Positions 7,047 through 7,551 of a stretch of DNA of 7,551 bases are shown piece by piece. This stretch comes from Actinomycetes bacterium (GTDB lineage Bacteria; Actinomycetota; Acidimicrobiia; Acidimicrobiales; Acidimicrobiaceae). The notes below the pieces were generated by a model, which saw nothing but the letters and a program-made list of their open reading frames with translations, made no database searches and was not told where the DNA came from. Both the position numbers and the translations under genes were made by a program. The stretch is from positions 1-7,551 of the forward strand of contig JAKBSX010000115.1 of NCBI GenBank assembly GCA_021844725.1, in the 5' to 3' direction. Within the stretch, counting starts at the first letter, position 1. Each line of letters opens with the position of its first letter.

Positions 7047-7528
7047 ATAATCTAGATGGTCATAAACCTCTGACTTATGCAGCGTCGGGTGTCGACATCG
7101 AGGCCGGAGAAGCCGCTGTATCTAAGATACGTGAAAAGGTGCAGGCGACATTTTCTCGAGAAGTGATTTCTGACATCGGTGGATTTGCAGGAATGTTTGC
7201 TCCAGATCTATCAGGTATTGCAGATCCAGTTCTGGTCTCATCTACAGATGGTGTCGGCACCAAGGCGATGGTGGCAAAATGGGCTGGGAAATATGACAGC
7301 ATAGGTATAGATCTGGTTGCCATGTGCGTCGACGACCTGGTTTGCACCGGAGCCAGGCCTCTATTTATGCTGGATTATATTTCAATTGGCAAACTGGATC
7401 CATCCCATATCGAGCAAATTGTTAGTGGTATTGCAGCTGGTTGTCAATTGGCGGGCACCTCTCTGATAGGTGGCGAGATGGCCGAGCACCCCGGGGTTAT
7501 GGAGGAAGGCGACTTTGACCTGGCCGGC
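7043..7528 (+). CDS. purM: Phosphoribosylformylglycinamidine cyclo-ligase (AIR synthetase), N-terminal half
   Basis: PurM closes FGAM to AIR with ATP. It starts at TTG 7043, sharing TTGA with the purF stop, an arrangement typical of translational coupling. Residues read MNNLDGHKPLTYAASGVDI and onward, a normal PurM N terminus. Landmarks are SSTDGVGTK (66-74), GIDLVAMCVDDLVCTGA (88-104), LDYISIGKLD (110-119), GIAAGCQLAGTSLIGGEMAEHPG (starting at 129, ATP-site region) and DFDLAG (157-162). In the family DxAG is followed by Phe and about 180 more residues (usual length near 345). Here homology stops at Gly162. The next codon is TGA, but it lies in a segment copied inverted from the PHP gene. The truncation is therefore probably not a real nonsense mutation: treat the gene as partial, cut by a junction. 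The function call is firm for the visible half. Confidence 0.93.
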
Positions 7529-7551
7529 TGACATTATCCGCCTGGCCCATC
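7528..7551. other. Inverted copy of PHP gene sequence joined to purM (probable chimeric junction)
   Basis: The final 24 bases are an exact reverse complement of 5191-5214. A further seven bases (7521-7527) match only in part. The PHP reading frame here encodes Thr-Asp-Ile-Ile-Arg-Leu-Ala-His. purM homology ends at exactly the point where the copy begins. One such exact inverted match in 7.5 kb is not expected by chance. Inverted joins over a few kb at short microhomology are typical of multiple-displacement amplification chimeras and of misassembly. A real inversion cannot be excluded because the window ends here. Confidence 0.85.

Noticed and set aside
7529..7531. TGA as a real premature stop making purM a pseudogene
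   Set aside because: The codon lies within the 24-base inverted copy of the PHP gene, so it more likely reflects a junction artifact than a mutation in purM.

Overview
This window is a stretch of bacterial chromosome devoted to de novo purine biosynthesis. The recognisable genes are purC (5'-truncated), purS, purQ, purL, purF and purM (3'-truncated), all on the + strand. Two minus-strand genes are inserted: a small Lys/Arg-rich protein of unknown function between purQ and purL, and a complete PHP-family phosphoesterase between purL and purF. I find no tRNA, rRNA, CRISPR array, insertion sequence or prophage gene.

Organism: most likely an actinobacterium (Actinomycetota), possibly an Acidimicrobiia-like environmental lineage with a moderate GC content. 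This is inference. It rests on a PurF close in sequence layout to the mycobacterial enzyme as I remember it, with an N-terminal propeptide and all four Fe-S cysteines. It also rests on a separate small PurL with PurS and PurQ, and on a minus-strand gene whose -10 box sits where it would give a leaderless mRNA. GC is around 50% in the pur genes (sampled by hand) and falls to about 31% in 2011-2220 (counted by hand).

Layout: 1-495 is the 3' part of purC (SAICAR synthetase). 572-823 is purS and 829-1488 is purQ, five bases apart. A perfect 9-bp hairpin at 1535-1556 lies between the convergent purQ and the minus-strand hypothetical gene (1553-2005). An AT-rich interval (2006-2223) holds a possible 63-residue membrane peptide ending two bases before purL. 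purL is at 2224-4437. Its stop overlaps tail to tail by 8 bases with the PHP gene (4430-5266, minus). A 208-base divergent spacer precedes purF (5475-7046), and purM begins at a TTG overlapping the purF stop (7043 onward).

How the genes work together: PurF makes phosphoribosylamine from PRPP and glutamine. PurS, PurQ and PurL form the FGAM synthetase complex. PurM closes the imidazole ring to AIR, and PurC later makes SAICAR. The PHP protein is probably a nucleotide or oligonucleotide 5' phosphatase/nuclease of the TrpH/YciV group. A link to nucleotide recycling is plausible but not shown.

The strongest anomaly is at the right edge. purM reads normally up to Asp-Leu-Ala-Gly, then the last 24 bases (7528-7551) are an exact reverse complement of 5191-5214 inside the PHP gene. 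This inverted join, about 2.3 kb from its source, looks like an amplification or assembly chimera rather than biology, and the apparent purM stop at 7529-7531 should not be believed without checking. Apart from that, the window is mostly an ordinary purine cluster. I did not find a convincing new biological system.
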